A stretch of 64,000 nucleotides of DNA, taken from NCBI RefSeq assembly GCF_000835495.1, contig NW_015622545.1:3860777-3924776 (forward strand), given 5' to 3'. The translations under genes were made by a program, and so were the position numbers. The notes under the pieces were generated by a model, which ran no database searches, was not told the DNA's origin, and saw only the letters and a list, made by a program, of their open reading frames with translations. Position 1 is the stretch's first letter, and every line of letters starts with the position of its first letter. Positions 22,517 to 36,696 of this stretch are shown here, piece by piece. Origin of the DNA: Cladophialophora immunda (taxonomy: Eukaryota; Ascomycota; Eurotiomycetes; Chaetothyriales; Herpotrichiellaceae).

Positions 22517-24049
22517 TCACATCCTCGCGAACTGCTCCGGCATCCTGGAAACCGACGTGACGGGGATAAAGTTGCCATCGCGGGGGAGGACATCGCTCCT
22601 GCTCCTGCGCTCGGGCGCCGCCTCCTCGGCGACATGGCGCCTCATGTCGTACAGGTTCATCTCGTCGACGGTCAGCTTGCCCGTGGCGACCGCGGCCGCG
22701 TACCCGATCCTCTGGCTGGAGAAGCCGATGCGCTCGGTGATGTCCTCGCGCGCGCGGGCGCTGGCGGCCTGCACGCGGGTGGCGCGGGGCTTGCGGACGC
22801 GCTCGTAGAGGTCCAGGCCGGCGGCGACGTCGGCGGCGGCCGCGGACGCGTAGGTGTACTCCCGGCCGAAGATCAGGCCCAGCGCCGCGGCGTCCTCAAG
22901 GGCCTGGCACGCCCCCTGGCTCTGGTCCGGGAGCATTGGGTGCGCGGCGTCGCCGAGCAGGCACGTCCGGCCGGCCGTCCAGCGCGGATACGGCTCGTGC
23001 ACGAACAGCCGCCATGGCCGGATGTCCCTGGCCTCCCGGAACAGAGCCAGCAGCCGCGCGTCGAGGTCCGGGAACGGCGCGAGCAGGTCGTCCACGCTGG
23101 CCGCGTGGTTCCACCCCTCCGAGGCGTGGTCGGACTTGGCGGTTGGGAAGAAGCAGTAGAAGCTGTTGACCTCCCCGGCTCGGCACGGCGAGTAGACGAT
23201 CTTCTCGATCCCCTCGCCGCCCCAGAACTCGATCGCCCGGTTGCCCGTCAGGTCGAGCAGGCCGAGCCGCGCGACCTCGCTGGCCTCGATCACGCAGTGG
23301 TAGCAGGTCGAGGTGGACTGTTTGCGGGTTGGGATTATCCCCAAGGTGCGCCGGACGGCGGACTGTGGCACGTTAGAGATGCACTGGGGCCATGTTGTTT
23401 GGGAGAGAAAGAGTGAACTCACGCCAATCCCGTCGGCTCCGACGATCATGTCGTGCTGTGCAACGACCCCATTCTCGAACGTCACGATTCCTCTTTCGTG
23501 GTCGATCTCCTTGCATTTATGGTCCAACCGCAATCTCGCTGGAGTCCCTTCGCCGAGACCGGTGGCCGAGTCCATGAGCATCTCGTGCATGTTGACTCGA
23601 TGGAACATGTTGTAGACCTGCAACCAATCCAGTAAGTCAAAGGCTCTTTCTGTTGACTACCCCCGAACTCGACAAGAGACTTACCCAGCCCCATTGATCC
23701 TTGTAGTCGGACAGGTCGTAGACGCTCTGCACGGCGCCCGTCTTCCAGTCGTGGCGGATCAACTTCTGCAACACCACCGTCTTGCCGAGGGAGATGTCGA
23801 CGTTCCACTCTTCCAGCCACCGGGTGCCGTTGGCGGCACAACTGATCGACGCCCCGACCTCTCCAGCAAAGTGAGCCTGCTCGTAAATGGTCACGGTGTG
23901 GCCTGCTCGACGTAGAGATGTTGCTGCCGCCAGGCCCCCTTTCCCCGTGTTAGAATACACTTCAAGTACCGTAGTCTCTTGAGTCTATCGCACTCACCAA
24001 TGCCGCCGCCGATAACAGCGACGTCCAACGGCTTCCAACCTTCCGCCAT
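22517..24049 (-). CDS. FAD-dependent aromatic monooxygenase, salicylate hydroxylase type
   Basis: Class A flavoprotein hydroxylase using NAD(P)H and O2. It starts MAEGWKPLDVAVIGGGIG (24049), with an intron in the last Gly, then GKGGLAAATSLRRAGH, completing the GxGxxG dinucleotide motif. The middle DG motif is MIVGADGIG; the late GD motif is CLLGDAAHPMLPDQSQG followed by ACQALEDAAAL. Three introns are inferred (about 23985, 23665 and 23385). The C-terminal exon is strikingly GC-rich compared with its surroundings. Close relatives convert salicylate to catechol; some act at C3 to give 2,3-dihydroxybenzoate. It is divergent from a 2,3-dihydroxybenzoate decarboxylase, which supports a salicylate role. 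Confidence 0.87.
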
Positions 24050-25944
<1,895 letters not shown>

Positions 25945-26262
25945 AGTTGGTGATTGGTTCTTTGGAGGCTCTTCTGGATGCGGCCTAGGTTAGTGGTTAG
26001 GTAGCTCTTTGGGCCTCGAGCCCCAAGGCTTTAACTAGAATCAGCCCCCGGGGGAATCTCCACGATGCCCATCAACCCCGCAGAAGCCTTATCTTGCTTA
26101 TCCTTTAACTAAGGCTGGAGTGGGCCCTAGTCTCAAGCCCTAATAGTGTCGTGCTTATCTGTTCGTTCCACCAACGCCACGAGAATAATGACTCTTGTCC
26201 TTACCTACACTATCTAACAACATCCTTCCCAATCACCATCAATGCCTACAACATGAAGAGAG
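25945..26262. other. intergenic between decarboxylase and regulator
   Basis: Short same-strand gap of 318 bp; it should hold the regulator promoter. Nothing else seen. Confidence 0.5.
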
Positions 26263-28609
26263 ATGCCTCGTCCCAAGGTCCGTCCTGAGGATCGACAGCG
26301 GTCCGCCAAAGCATGTCTACCCTGTAAGGCCTCGAAGAAACGCTGCAACGCTCAACAACCATGCTCCAACTGTGTAAGGCGAAGAACGCCGTCGTCCTGT
26401 CGTTATCTGGAATCGAGTCATGCCAGGCATCAGTCTCAGACTCCGTATAGTCAGCCAGAAGTGCTCCGAGCATCGGTACATGAGTCCAACCGGGTTGTGG
26501 CGAGGCCTGAGTATGGCGCATCAGCACCCAGAGATGCGGCGACACATGTTCCCCGTGCAGTTAATTCAGCCCCGCGCGACTCGTCGGCATCAACTAGCCA
26601 GAGGCTCACGGGAGGCCGAATGCTTCTCAATTCGAAGGGAGAAAAAGGTATGAGATTGCTTAGTTGCCGCTGAGAGAGCTTCGAAAACTGAGGCGCTGGT
26701 GGTCTAGTCTACATTGGAGGATTCGCCTCGCTGTCATTTTTGCAGTTTCTTCGCCAGACCATCAGGCAGCAAATGGGCCCCTCGCTCTTCACGGAAAATA
26801 CCCGTCGCCATGTCATGCTAGAGGCCACCAGTCCCGAAGACACAAGCAACAACTTCGTCGAAGACGAACACCAGAAACGAGCCATGATCGACGTCTACTT
26901 TGTTGCTGTAAGTTGCGTCGGGCGGTGGCCAAGGATAAAGAGATTGCTCACAACAATAGACCAACGGAATGCTAGACCTATTTTCTCGAGAAGAAGTTGA
27001 GGCATATTCTGCAACGGTGGACACCCCAAGTGCCGAGAAACGCGAATACATGACGGCTGCACTCGACCTCATGGTTGCCATTGGAGCGCAATGCCGAGCA
27101 GCAGATCAGTTCGATCGTCAGTATGCCGTAAGACTCTTTTCCAGAGCACAGAAAACCGCTCTCGCCAGCGGACTCGAGGACCCCTGTCTTGACATGGTTC
27201 GTTGTTTCCTGCTCATGACCTTCTACATGCTGGGAGCCTGTCGAAGGAACGCCGCCTTTATGTACATGGGAATTGCCAGTCAGGCTGCCTCTGCTCTAGG
27301 CCTCCATGTCACCGAACAATATCGTCATTTCAATGCTTCAGATCAAAGCGTGCGGTAAGTCACATTCCAGCGTCCGCATTCTTGATCCGTTTGTCCTGCT
27401 GACTGCGATAGGCTGCGCACGCTGAGGAGCCTTCGAGTCCTGGATGTGATGTATTGTTCGATTCTCGGGAGACCTTATTCAACAGGCGCAATCAGAACCG
27501 ACCACGTCACACCGAACAGTGGCGACGTCGAGACAAGCAGTCCCCGCCAGCTCAGATTGAATGCAAGCTTCCGGGTCTGCACCATTATCGCGCAGATCAC
27601 ACAGCGCCTTGACTGTGACGGTTCTATGGGTCTGAGCACTGCCGAGGAGTTTCTGAAGCGCCTCCAGGAATGGAGTGTCAGTCTTCCGGATGACATGCGG
27701 CAGTTCAAGAAGCCGGTCGACCAACCCTTGGCGCTGTCGGAGCAGGAACAAATGATAGGGAATATTCACGTCTCCTGTGTTTATTATTTTGCTGTGATGC
27801 TCGTGACCCGGCCCTTTTTGATTTCACATCTGATGCAACAATTGACCGGGAATGCAGGCGATGGCTCCGTCACTATAGCAACCCCTGACGCGCAGGCGAA
27901 TGTGATTGATGTGGCCCAGGCCTGCATTGATTCCGCAATTCTCATGGCCAATATGTGCTACGAGGCCCTCCAGTCTGGCATTCTGCTCAAACAGATGTGC
28001 ATAATGAAGTAAGGAGCCGACACCCTGCCCCTTGGGCTGATGTAGGCTGACTTTCCCAGGGCGTGGGTCTTCGCCGCCGGCCTGGTGCTGGGATTCTCCA
28101 TGTTCGCGCAGGGTGAATCCCGCTTCGACATGGACGACGCGTTCAACAACGCGCGCGAGGTCCTCCGGAATCTCTCCATCCACAGCCCGCAGGCAGAGCA
28201 CTACTACGAGATCCTCAGCGGCTTCGCCGACGTCATCCAACGACACCGCCAGCATCTCTCGCGCGAGAGGCGCCGCTCCAAGAATAAATATGTCGACCAG
28301 ATCTTGGCGCTGGATGCCAGTCCGAGTGCCGGCGGATCGCACTCGACTTCCTCTCCGCGGACGCCATTGTCCACCGACCACGGCATCGGACCTCTAAGCA
28401 CTGCAATACCGGGCGGAAGTGAAACAGGAGGTGGTGTTCTTGGGACTGACTTTGACTTTAATGGACCACTGCAGATGGCGGATTATAGCCAGTGGCCGCT
28501 GGAAAACGGGGGCGGCTTTGACTTTGGCATGTTCGGCTGGGACAACTTTGCCATGCAAATTTCCGAGAACTTTTCCTTCGACAACGAGCCAGCTTGGGGT
28601 GTCACTTGA
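26263..28609 (+). CDS. Zn2Cys6 transcription factor, probable regulator of the salicylate/2,3-DHB genes
   Basis: DNA-binding domain near residues 18-46: ACLPCKASKKRCNAQQPCSNC then C after eight residues (C-X2-C-X6-C-X5-C-X2-C-X8-C). A fungal_trans-type regulatory domain follows, including FLQFLRQTIRQQMG, MVRCFLLMTFYMLGACRRNAA and the MYMGIASQAASALGLH segment. Introns are placed after GEK (about 26648), after FVA (26909), after SV (about 27356) and after IMK (about 28012); each restores a sensible frame. The C-terminus is Gly/Asp/Phe-rich with several FDFG and WDNF patches, like an activation domain. Position directly downstream of the decarboxylase suggests cluster-specific control. Confidence 0.87.
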
Positions 28610-29817
28610 AAAGCATGCTGCTGTTGGTTTCGGAATTACAGAAATACTCTCCATGAAAGCATTCCAGAAGGACACCGGGGTTTTCTTAGCATACTTGAAC
28701 TTTATCATATGCTCTCTATTATAGTGAGTGACCACGGTTGCCGATAGCCTCCACGAACTAGAAAGTTACCCCATCACGACGAGGTGCGAAGATCATTCGA
28801 GATCTGTATGAATCATATTAAATGACAATGCCTCACTCCTGCCTTACAAGCATCGAATCGCGGTATGACAGGGACAGTATATGGGCCTGTGTATACTTGA
28901 AGAGTAATTCATTTCCCAATCACCTGCGCCTGCATTCTACGACTGAGATTACCAGAACAAAAAGGATAGCTATCACCGCGCGCAATCGTCACTCGTATCC
29001 CTAGAACTTCAGTGTTGGAACATGCTCCAAAAAAAAATGGCTCTGCTTTTGCAGAGCCTGGTTTTCGGCGCAGTTTGGGAATAAGTCGACAAGTGGCAAG
29101 ATTCATGGAGTCGTACCCTCAAAACGAGTAGTCTAAAGAGGGCCGCTCTCATTCTGCAGAAATGCTAGATCCCGGTCTCAGATTGCACTCCATTACTTGC
29201 CCGAGAGCTTCAGGATTGGGCAGGTCTATAGAGACCAAGATGCTCTGTCTGAAGATTGAAGGGTGGAATGCAAAATCCCGGTCATGCTATTCTGTTGAAC
29301 AGATTGGAAGTCACTTTTCGAACGCGATTATGCATCCAAACCTCTTCTTCAATGGCACAGGCTTGTAGTGCGCGAGTTTTAGTATGTATTGGGGATCTCC
29401 TCGTCGAATAGCCGGCTCTTTGTTGCGTCGCCTTGTCCTTGGAACGCATCTCTCTTCCATATTTGATAGATCTTGCAAGGAGGCCAGAGAGGGTGACCAT
29501 CGTTGAAACCGTGCGCGGTGCTCCAGTGTCGCGTCCTGTCTTTCCACGTTTTCCCAAAGCCCAGGGAGCCTTGCGGCGGAATGTTTGGGGCGCTCCCTTG
29601 CTCCACCCGGAACGTGTCGTCGAGATTCCTCATTCGGCGATTTTGGCCAATTTAAGAACGCACCATACCGGTTGCATTCAGACCAAGTCACTCACCACCT
29701 CCTTCATCCTTCTACCACGCACAGCGACTCCTTACTTCTTCTCCTACTCCGCGCGAATCCCTTTCATTTCCCTGGCCCCAGAGGCACAAAAGAAATACCC
29801 AGCGCAGAGGAAGCAAA
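28610..29817. other. intergenic, no gene seen
   Basis: About 1.2 kb. Open frames of up to 160 codons on the plus strand overlap ones on the minus strand and lack motifs. The last ~120 bases are pyrimidine-rich and probably the leader of the kinase gene. Confidence 0.45.
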
Positions 29818-30686
29818 ATGGCGACATCCCCAACTCTGCCGTACTTTTCGCCACCAGACCAGCTCCCGGCCCCGCTGCCCACCGTCACCGAGATCATAGC
29901 CGCGACGCAATTCATGGATAATGCTCGATGCGAGCTACACCGCAACGTCGTCCGAGTCGGGGAACACTTTGTTGTCAAGTTCGGGCGGCGCATCCGTCTC
30001 CAGGAAGGCGAAAACATGCTCTTCATCCAGCAGAGTACAAGCCTGGGTGTTCCGACCGTCTATTCGCTTTTTCACGACGAAGCGACCGGTAACAACTTCA
30101 TCATCCAGGAATACATCGCAGGTCAGACAAGTATTGGGGAAAGGCGAATCAAAGCGACAAGGAGGCAGTCGTCACCCAGCTCCGGCATTACTTTGACGAA
30201 CTCCGCAGTCTCCCATCACCTGGCTATTTCGGTGGCGTATGGCGAAAACCCATCCTCGATGGTTATGTAACAGGTGGACCAACGGCTCCGCACGTTCCGC
30301 CATGCGATACAGAGAAGCAATGGGTCGACACCATGATTCGACGCGCCGAGGCCTCGTACCCCATTGAACCACCTGTACGATCGGAGCTTACCAAGCGTAT
30401 GATCTACTCGATCTTCCAAGGCCATAACTCTGTCTTCACACATGGCGATCTTCATCCGTCGAACATCCTCCTCCGCGACGATAACACGATTGTGGTAATC
30501 GACTGGGCGTACTCGGGCTGGCATCCAAGCTACGTGGAGTACTGCAACATCATGCTGGTTATGAGCTTTGAGACCGATTGGGCTCTGTGGATATCGCGGT
30601 TTCTCGATGAATATGTTGGTGAGTCGAGTTGGATGCACGATATTCGTGGGTGGATGATGCGGGGTGGAGTGGCGGCATGGAGTTGA
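29818..30686 (+). pseudogene. aminoglycoside-phosphotransferase-fold kinase, frameshifted
   Basis: APH/choline-kinase-like protein, a large fungal family of unknown substrates. The N-lobe is in one frame (MATSPTLPYF... VVRVGEHFVVKFG with the ATP-site Lys, then NFIIQEYIAGQ). The C-lobe is in another: AVVTQLRHYFDELRSLPSPG, then the Brenner-type catalytic motif THGDLHPSNILL and the metal motif VVIDWAYSGW. The switch occurs around 30121-30135, where no intron of normal size fits. Either a small deletion has broken the gene or the sequence has an error. After FLDEYV a GTGAGT could be a further donor, so the true C-terminus is uncertain. Confidence 0.7.
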
Positions 30687-32854
30687 TACTACCTTGGACA
30701 CGGGCAGTAGTACTGCGCGCAGCGGCAGGCGCTCGTGATGTTGGACAAAATACAAAGAGCGAAAAGGACAGCCTTCCATTACTCTGCAACATAGGTGTCG
30801 AGATCGACATTCTTACAAAGCCCTCCGTACCTCCCCTTACTCGCAGACCTCTCTCTAGAGGTTGTCTCCGTCCTTGGTACCGAATCAAAGTTGGGATCTC
30901 GCAAGCCCAGCCGCCAATATCAACGCTCTCCAAGTCAGAAAGGAGTACCAGGGGTCGAGACAGGGGGCGAAAGTGCCAGGGTTGAGATCGTGGCCCAAGA
31001 CATTGATTGGTGCCATCGGTACTAATTTTCAAACCGTTAGCCTTGAGGGTACTGGCCCAAGGAAGTGCAGGAAGACCTCCATGTGGCGCGCTTACCTCAA
31101 GGTAGGTTCCATAGCGCCTTGCCACCTCCGTGCCTTCAGATAGTCGAGGGCTATTGCTCTCCAGATAGTGTATGCAAGCGTTGAGAGATCCTCGTTCTTG
31201 GTCCCCACGTTCCAGCAGCGCACCATTTCGAGACAATGGACATATAGCCTGTCTTGGGAGAAACTTGAGCTGGTGACAGTTGGTGAAGGGGCCCCCGCGA
31301 ACGTACATCAGGGTGTTTGCCCGTCTGCATGCTCGCCTTGAAATGGTGACCAATCTAGTTCATCCCAGGAAGCTCAATGTCTCGGAGCTGGAAAATGTGG
31401 TATCATCCCTGATGGTGTTGTACGGGGATCGAATTCGTTAGCATACACGTGCTAGAACCCGTAGAGGCCTATCTAGAACCGTTTGATAGGAAGGGTTTTC
31501 TGTTCGCGGCCCTGTCTCACTCTGCCACCAACAACACATCAACCAAACCAAACGCTGGAGGAAGGTATATAGTTAACAGGTCAGAATCGACAGCAGGACG
31601 ATCTACAGGACGTCGCGGGAACAGTAAACAAGGAAGAATAGAAGGCCGAAGGCACAGCTAGCGAAGCTACGGAAGCGGGCGTTTTCAAAGCCTTGAAATG
31701 CCGGAAATTGAGAATGCAGGGCCCGCGTTGCAGGTCCCCTTCTGCAGGTTCACAGCTGTACTTACACCGCTCAGGGCCCAGCTCAGGGCTCGCCAAGCCA
31801 TTTGTGATTTTCTTCCACCCTTTTGGGTTGACAGCGGTGCCGCCATCCATATCTTCAAACAAAACCTCCTACTCTTCCATTCGATGGGAGAGAATTGGTA
31901 AGGAGGAACGTTTCGCCTCTCGAATTTTCAAATTCTAGTGTACAGATATTTATCAGCCGCATCAGATCGGTGACTGAGGGCTGATAAAAAAAACAGAGAT
32001 CGAGAATGTGTCACTTGATTGAGTACAGTGACCGGAAGCCAGTCCAAAACGAGGCTGTCTCCATCGACGTTTTCGAGTAAGCATTGCTTGGTCGATGGGA
32101 GCTGGTATTCCCAGGGCAGAAGGCACGTCGTCCAGAATGACCTTCCTACGCGCCTGGTGCCTAACTCTATCGGGAAGGTTAGACGGCTCCACTGCAATAG
32201 TGCACTGCCACGACCACACATTCCCAGTAGTTATGTGCCATCAATCAATGGAATAGATCAATTGCAAGAACATGTTGGTTACAGCACACGCAACTATGAC
32301 ACCAGCACGGGAGACCAGAAATAGGCCCTTTTCTAGAACAGTTAAGCCTCGAGCCAACCCCTTGAAAATGATGGGTGCCTTCGATGCCTCGACGATATTG
32401 TGAGCCTGCCCAAATGTATACCAGCCTTATGCGGTGGAGGCAGGTGTGGGCCCGAGTTCCATCGTTGAAACTAGCTAGCCATGATGTATTCTGCTGAGGA
32501 TACTGATCAGCGGTATATACACCCGGGATGAGGTTCGTCCGAGTTCCACATTTCCGCATCTGGCATCATAGCCTGAACTGGAAGTATGGGCTCAATCGGG
32601 TTTGCTCCACATACAATTCGCATCTCTATTTCGAAACATACGCTCGCAAGACCTGGATTGATTTATCAGCAAACGTGCTGGATAGTGAGTGTTGCTCTTC
32701 TGGTGCGACTATATATTCTTGCGAGGGAACAGCACCATCGCCTCTCGCTGGAGCACCAAGCAACACTCAAACGGCAGGCGTCTTCGTGCTCTGTTCAGTC
32801 AATTTCACACAATACTTCCCCGTAACCCAATTTCAACGGCTCAGAATCGGAATC
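30687..32854. other. long unexplained interval
   Basis: Over 2 kb. Both strands contain medium open frames (for example minus-strand 30559-31353 and 31928-32221, plus-strand 30862-31143) that show no family I recognise. Stop-separated plus-strand pieces between 30860 and 31330 have fairly ordinary amino-acid composition and could be gene remains. No repeat or transposon ends were seen. Confidence 0.35.
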
Positions 32855-33565
32855 ATGGCTCCCTTCCACATCGGCGCGCTGGTGTACAACTACCAGGCAA
32901 TCGACGTCATCGGTCCTTTTGATTTACTCAACTCTTCTGGGAAGGCTCTCCTCAACGCCATGAGCTTCTTCATCCCCATCGACAAAAAGGTCCTCTCCGA
33001 CGCCCCCGAGTTCGTGTTCCACCACATCGGCGAGACTCTCGACCCCGTTCACCTGCTCACCAGTTCCGTCACCATCGTGCCCAACACCACCGTCGAAGAC
33101 TGTCCGGATTTGGATGCCCTCCTCATCGGCGGCCCCAACGTCGCCGACTTCGAGCTTTCCCCGAAGTATGCCGATTTCATTCGCCGCCACGTCGCCGCCG
33201 GCAAGCTACTCTTCACGATCTGCACCGGCGCCGGTGTGGTGGCGTCGACCGGAGCCCTTGACGGACGAACCGCCACAATCAACAACCAAGAATTCCACTG
33301 GACGAAGAAGCAGTACCCCAAGGTCAACTGGACCAAGGACAAGAAATGGGTGGTCGACGGAAACATTTGGACGGGCAGCGGTGCCGTGGCGGGCATGGAC
33401 ATGATCGCCCATTGGATCAAGGAGAATTATGGCTTGGATGTGATGACGCAGGGAACGAGTGGGCTGGACTACGAGCCGAGGGATATTGATGGGGCATTTG
33501 ATACCGTGTTGAAGCAGAGGTATGATGCTAGTGGGAAGCGCTTGCCTGCGCACATATTCCCGTGA
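32855..33565 (+). CDS. DJ-1/PfpI-family protein (isonitrile-hydratase/GATase1-like)
   Basis: Single-exon 236-residue protein of the class I glutamine-amidotransferase-like fold. The N-terminus MAPFHIGALVYNYQAIDVIG is typical of fungal DJ-1/PfpI proteins. LLIGGPN precedes the nucleophile elbow FTICTGAGVVASTG, in which Cys is the putative nucleophile. Then come TINNQEFHW and the IWTGSGAVAGMDM segment. Relatives include isocyanide hydratases and unknown stress proteins; the activity here is not determined. The frame is open upstream to 32528, but ATG 32855 matches the usual family start. Confidence 0.85.
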   Translation: MAPFHIGALVYNYQAIDVIGPFDLLNSSGKALLNAMSFFIPIDKKVLSDAPEFVFHHIGETLDPVHLLTSSVTIVPNTTVEDCPDLDALLIGGPNVADFELSPKYADFIRRHVAAGKLLFTICTGAGVVASTGALDGRTATINNQEFHWTKKQYPKVNWTKDKKWVVDGNIWTGSGAVAGMDMIAHWIKENYGLDVMTQGTSGLDYEPRDIDGAFDTVLKQRYDASGKRLPAHIFP

Positions 33566-34873
33566 TCGACCGCCAAGTCAAGTCGGCAGCAACTAGGTAT
33601 TCTAGAAGCTAGAGAAGACCAGTGAACGTGTCAGCCGATCTCTGTAAACAAAATTTCTTTGTTCCCCGCGTACGTTGATACCGTTTCAAGCTTTCATCTG
33701 CTTCTTCGGTCACATTAGAGCATCGGTCCCAAGACGGGCGGTCGATTCAGTGGTCTCTGCTCGTCGGCTATGCAGACTGGCGATGGCCGTTAACGAGAGG
33801 AAGGACCATTTGCCTAAAACAGCTGAGCTAGCTAGTCTTCAATATTATTGAGGTGCTTGCATTAGCACTTACCAGAAAATAGCTGTTAAGAGGCATAATG
33901 GCGACACTCAATCCGAGACCGACCAAATGAAAGTGCGAAAATAAAAGTCATTCCTGTCGATTATATTTCTGGGCAGTACAGTAGTCTGCGCTATGGCTAC
34001 CATGTAAGCCCCTCCAGAGCTATAACTGGATTCGCGATTCCTGTTCCCAAGTCATCCATATACACAAATGCCCCTTCCCTCCAACTCAGTAGTGAGAACT
34101 AAGTTCGGCCAATAGGAGTTGGCTGAGGCAGTGGCAGATGAATTCGAGCACTCCCATGTTGATATTTCTTCATCTTCATTTTCAGCCGTCTGCGTCGCTG
34201 GCAGCCACTTACACGAGGCTTCTCAATTGAAAGGATATGCAAAGTCCGGAACGAAATGTTGAGTACGAGACGAGGGTCGGACATTTAGGACGGTTAGAAG
34301 AGAGTTGATAGCCTTCTGATGTGTCTTGCTTTAAATCCGAGCAAACTTCACTGAGAGATTTGGAGTTTGATTTAGTTGTCGTCGGCATCTGGATGCGAGA
34401 AGTAACCGACTCCAGTGCGGGGGGCCGGTGCGGTCGTCAAGCGCCATCCTGATCAGTCGCAGAGGCTATTTCGGAACGACCTGGTTGGATACAATAAGTC
34501 CGCCCGAAAGTCCGGCCGGCCAGCCTCGTGCTGGTTGGGCCCTACGAGAGAAGGTCGTCCTTATCCAGTATTGATCGTTCTCGCTTCGATCGAGGCGGAG
34601 ATCGACAGGGGTGTGTACTGCACCATAAGGAAAATGTATTGACCGCCGGAAAAAAACAAAATCAGAGTTTGAGTGGCGCCGACGTTGACCCTCGGAGTTA
34701 GCTATATCGCCAGCGTGAGTGTCGGTGAGGTGCTTAATATCGAACGGAGGTATGATCAGAATGATGCAAAGACTGCCATACTCTCCCATCCGTTATAAAA
34801 AGAGAGAGTGTCAAAGGTTCGGTGGTCAGCTGGGATTGATCACAACACTGCCGAGACATTATCGTTTACCAAC
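33566..34873. other. intergenic, no gene seen
   Basis: About 1.3 kb of AT-richer DNA between two same-strand genes. No ORF with recognisable features. The right end holds a TATA box for the next transporter. Confidence 0.5.
34794..34800 (+). promoter_or_regulatory. TATAAAA box of the MFS transporter
   Basis: CGTTATAAAAAGAGAG sits about 75 bp before ATG 34874. Confidence 0.55.
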
Positions 34874-36295
34874 ATGGAAGTCCCGAAGACTCCTCACTCT
34901 TGGATTCCATCATGGTGTCGCTGGGAGACCGACAACCCGCCGCCATTGACCATGAGGCTGAACATTCTGTACGCCTGCGCGGCGGGTTTCACTTCAGCCA
35001 ACCTCTATTACAGCTACCCCATCTTACATATTCTGGCCAAGGACTTCAATACCACGCAAACGGGAGTCGCGAGTATACCTGCATTGGCACAAGCCGGAGA
35101 CGCCACCGGCCTCCTCTTGATTCTTCCGCTGGCCGACTTCCTCCCACGGAGGACCTTCACCATTACCTTGTTGTCTTTGTCGATGGCATTTTGGTATGTT
35201 GGCGGAATGGCCTCCACCCACCAAGAAAGTCGCTGACCGTTATACAGGATTGGCCTCTGTGTGACCACAGACCTGACTGTTTTCCTCGTTCTCACCTATC
35301 TTTCCGCCCTCTTCACAGGTATCACCCAAATCATGCTCCCTCTGGTGGCTGAGCTCTCGCGTGCGGAGAAACGTGCGTTCAATATCTCGATTGTCGCCGC
35401 AGGCCCGACACTTTCCATTCTGCTGGCGCGTATATTGTCGGGGATCGTCGCAAACTATACATCCTGGCGGAATGTGTACTGGCTGGCCTTGGGTTTACAG
35501 GGAGGCGTGCTCCTTGCCCTGTGGCTATTCATGCCGGACTATCCCGCCATCAACCCAACACCTGCACTGAAGATTGTGAAGACTTACCCCAAAATCCTAT
35601 GGACAATCGTGACCATGTATTGGAAACACGCAGTTCTCGTTCAAGCAGCACTTCTCTCGTACTGCACCTTTTTCTGCGTGTCTTCGTTCTGGACCACCCT
35701 CACCTTCTTGTTGAGCGAGGCCCCCTATCGCTATAGCACCACCATCATTGGCATCTTTGGTCTGGTCGGCGCCGCAACCATGGTCTTGGGCCCGCTTTAC
35801 AGCACGTTCATCATCAAGCCGCTCGGACAACCTCTCTTCTCCGCGATCGTCGGCAAATGCGTGAGCTTGATTGGGATCGTAGTCGGGACGTTTGCCGGTA
35901 GATACAATGTCGCCGGCCCGATCATCCAAGCTTTGTTGCTCGATGCAGGGCTGATGATTGTGCAAATCTCAAACAGGATGGCTATTCACCCGTGCGAACC
36001 GAAGGGAGGGAACAGAATCAATACAGCATTCGTTAGCGTGCTCTACCTGGGACAGTTGAGTGGAACCAAGGCAGGAAACCTGATGTATGAGCAGCATGGA
36101 GGATGGCTTGCAAGTGGTGGTCTCAGCATTGCTGTTATTGCGTTCAGCTATGTTGTTGCGCTGCTGAGAGGACCCCATGAGACTGGTTGGATTGGCTGGA
36201 GCGGTGGATGGAGGCTGAAGCCGGATGTCAAGAGGCCAGAGGAAGATCCAGAAGCAGTAAATGGACGGCTTGCGGAGGAAGTGAAAGATGGGTGA
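34874..36295 (+). CDS. MFS transporter (bacterial-type MFS_1, 12 TM)
   Basis: Exons 34874-35193 and 35248-36295 give 455 residues; the join restores MAFWIGLCV. The protein is hydrophobic throughout, with about 12 helices: NILYACAAGFTSANLYYSYP, TGLLLILPLADFLPRRTF (cytosolic-loop RR signature), VAAGPTLSILLARILSGIVANY (antiporter-like C region) and NVYWLALGLQGGVLLALWLF. It resembles bacterial AraJ/YgaY-type carriers more than fungal DHA1/DHA2 exporters, so old horizontal transfer is possible. The last 35 residues are hydrophilic. Substrate unknown; no obvious partner. Confidence 0.85.
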
Positions 36296-36696
36296 GAGAT
36301 GATGATGCTAGGCGCGACTTACTCATCCGCCGTGTTAGTTAAGCGGCACGATGCCTAGACTGGGACATCGTGTCCTTATCACTGGTGCATTGCGGACGCA
36401 GCCGGTGCCCATATGCGGGGCATCGCCGTTCCGCCACTGCAGCTCAAGTCGCGTTCAATTGAAGGCTGCATTTTCCACCCTTGCGCCATCGCGTGCGGCG
36501 TTGCAGCTGTCCATAGAAAAAAGTGCCATGAAGTTACGGTGAAACTGTCCTCTACTCATTTTTCGAAGGTGAAGCTGTCCCTTTCTCTTTCTCTTTGACA
36601 CTTGGTTTCCTCCTGTTGCTCCGAGAATATCAAGACCTCCCAATCTCGTCAACCGGCCCCTTCCCCTCCTCTCATTGACTCCTCACCGCCGCAACC
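36296..36696. promoter_or_regulatory. phosphomannomutase promoter and leader
   Basis: About 400 bp; the last 120 bases are strongly CT-rich (CTTTCTCTTTCTCTTTG, CCCCTTCCCCTCCTCTC), typical of highly expressed fungal housekeeping genes. Confidence 0.5.

Noticed and set aside
22634..23416. 260-codon plus-strand open frame
   Set aside because: Antisense shadow of the GC-rich monooxygenase exon; the minus strand has the FAD motifs.
30559..31353. 264-codon minus-strand frame
   Set aside because: Overlaps the antisense of the kinase C-terminus; Ser/Arg/Pro-rich with no recognisable domain.
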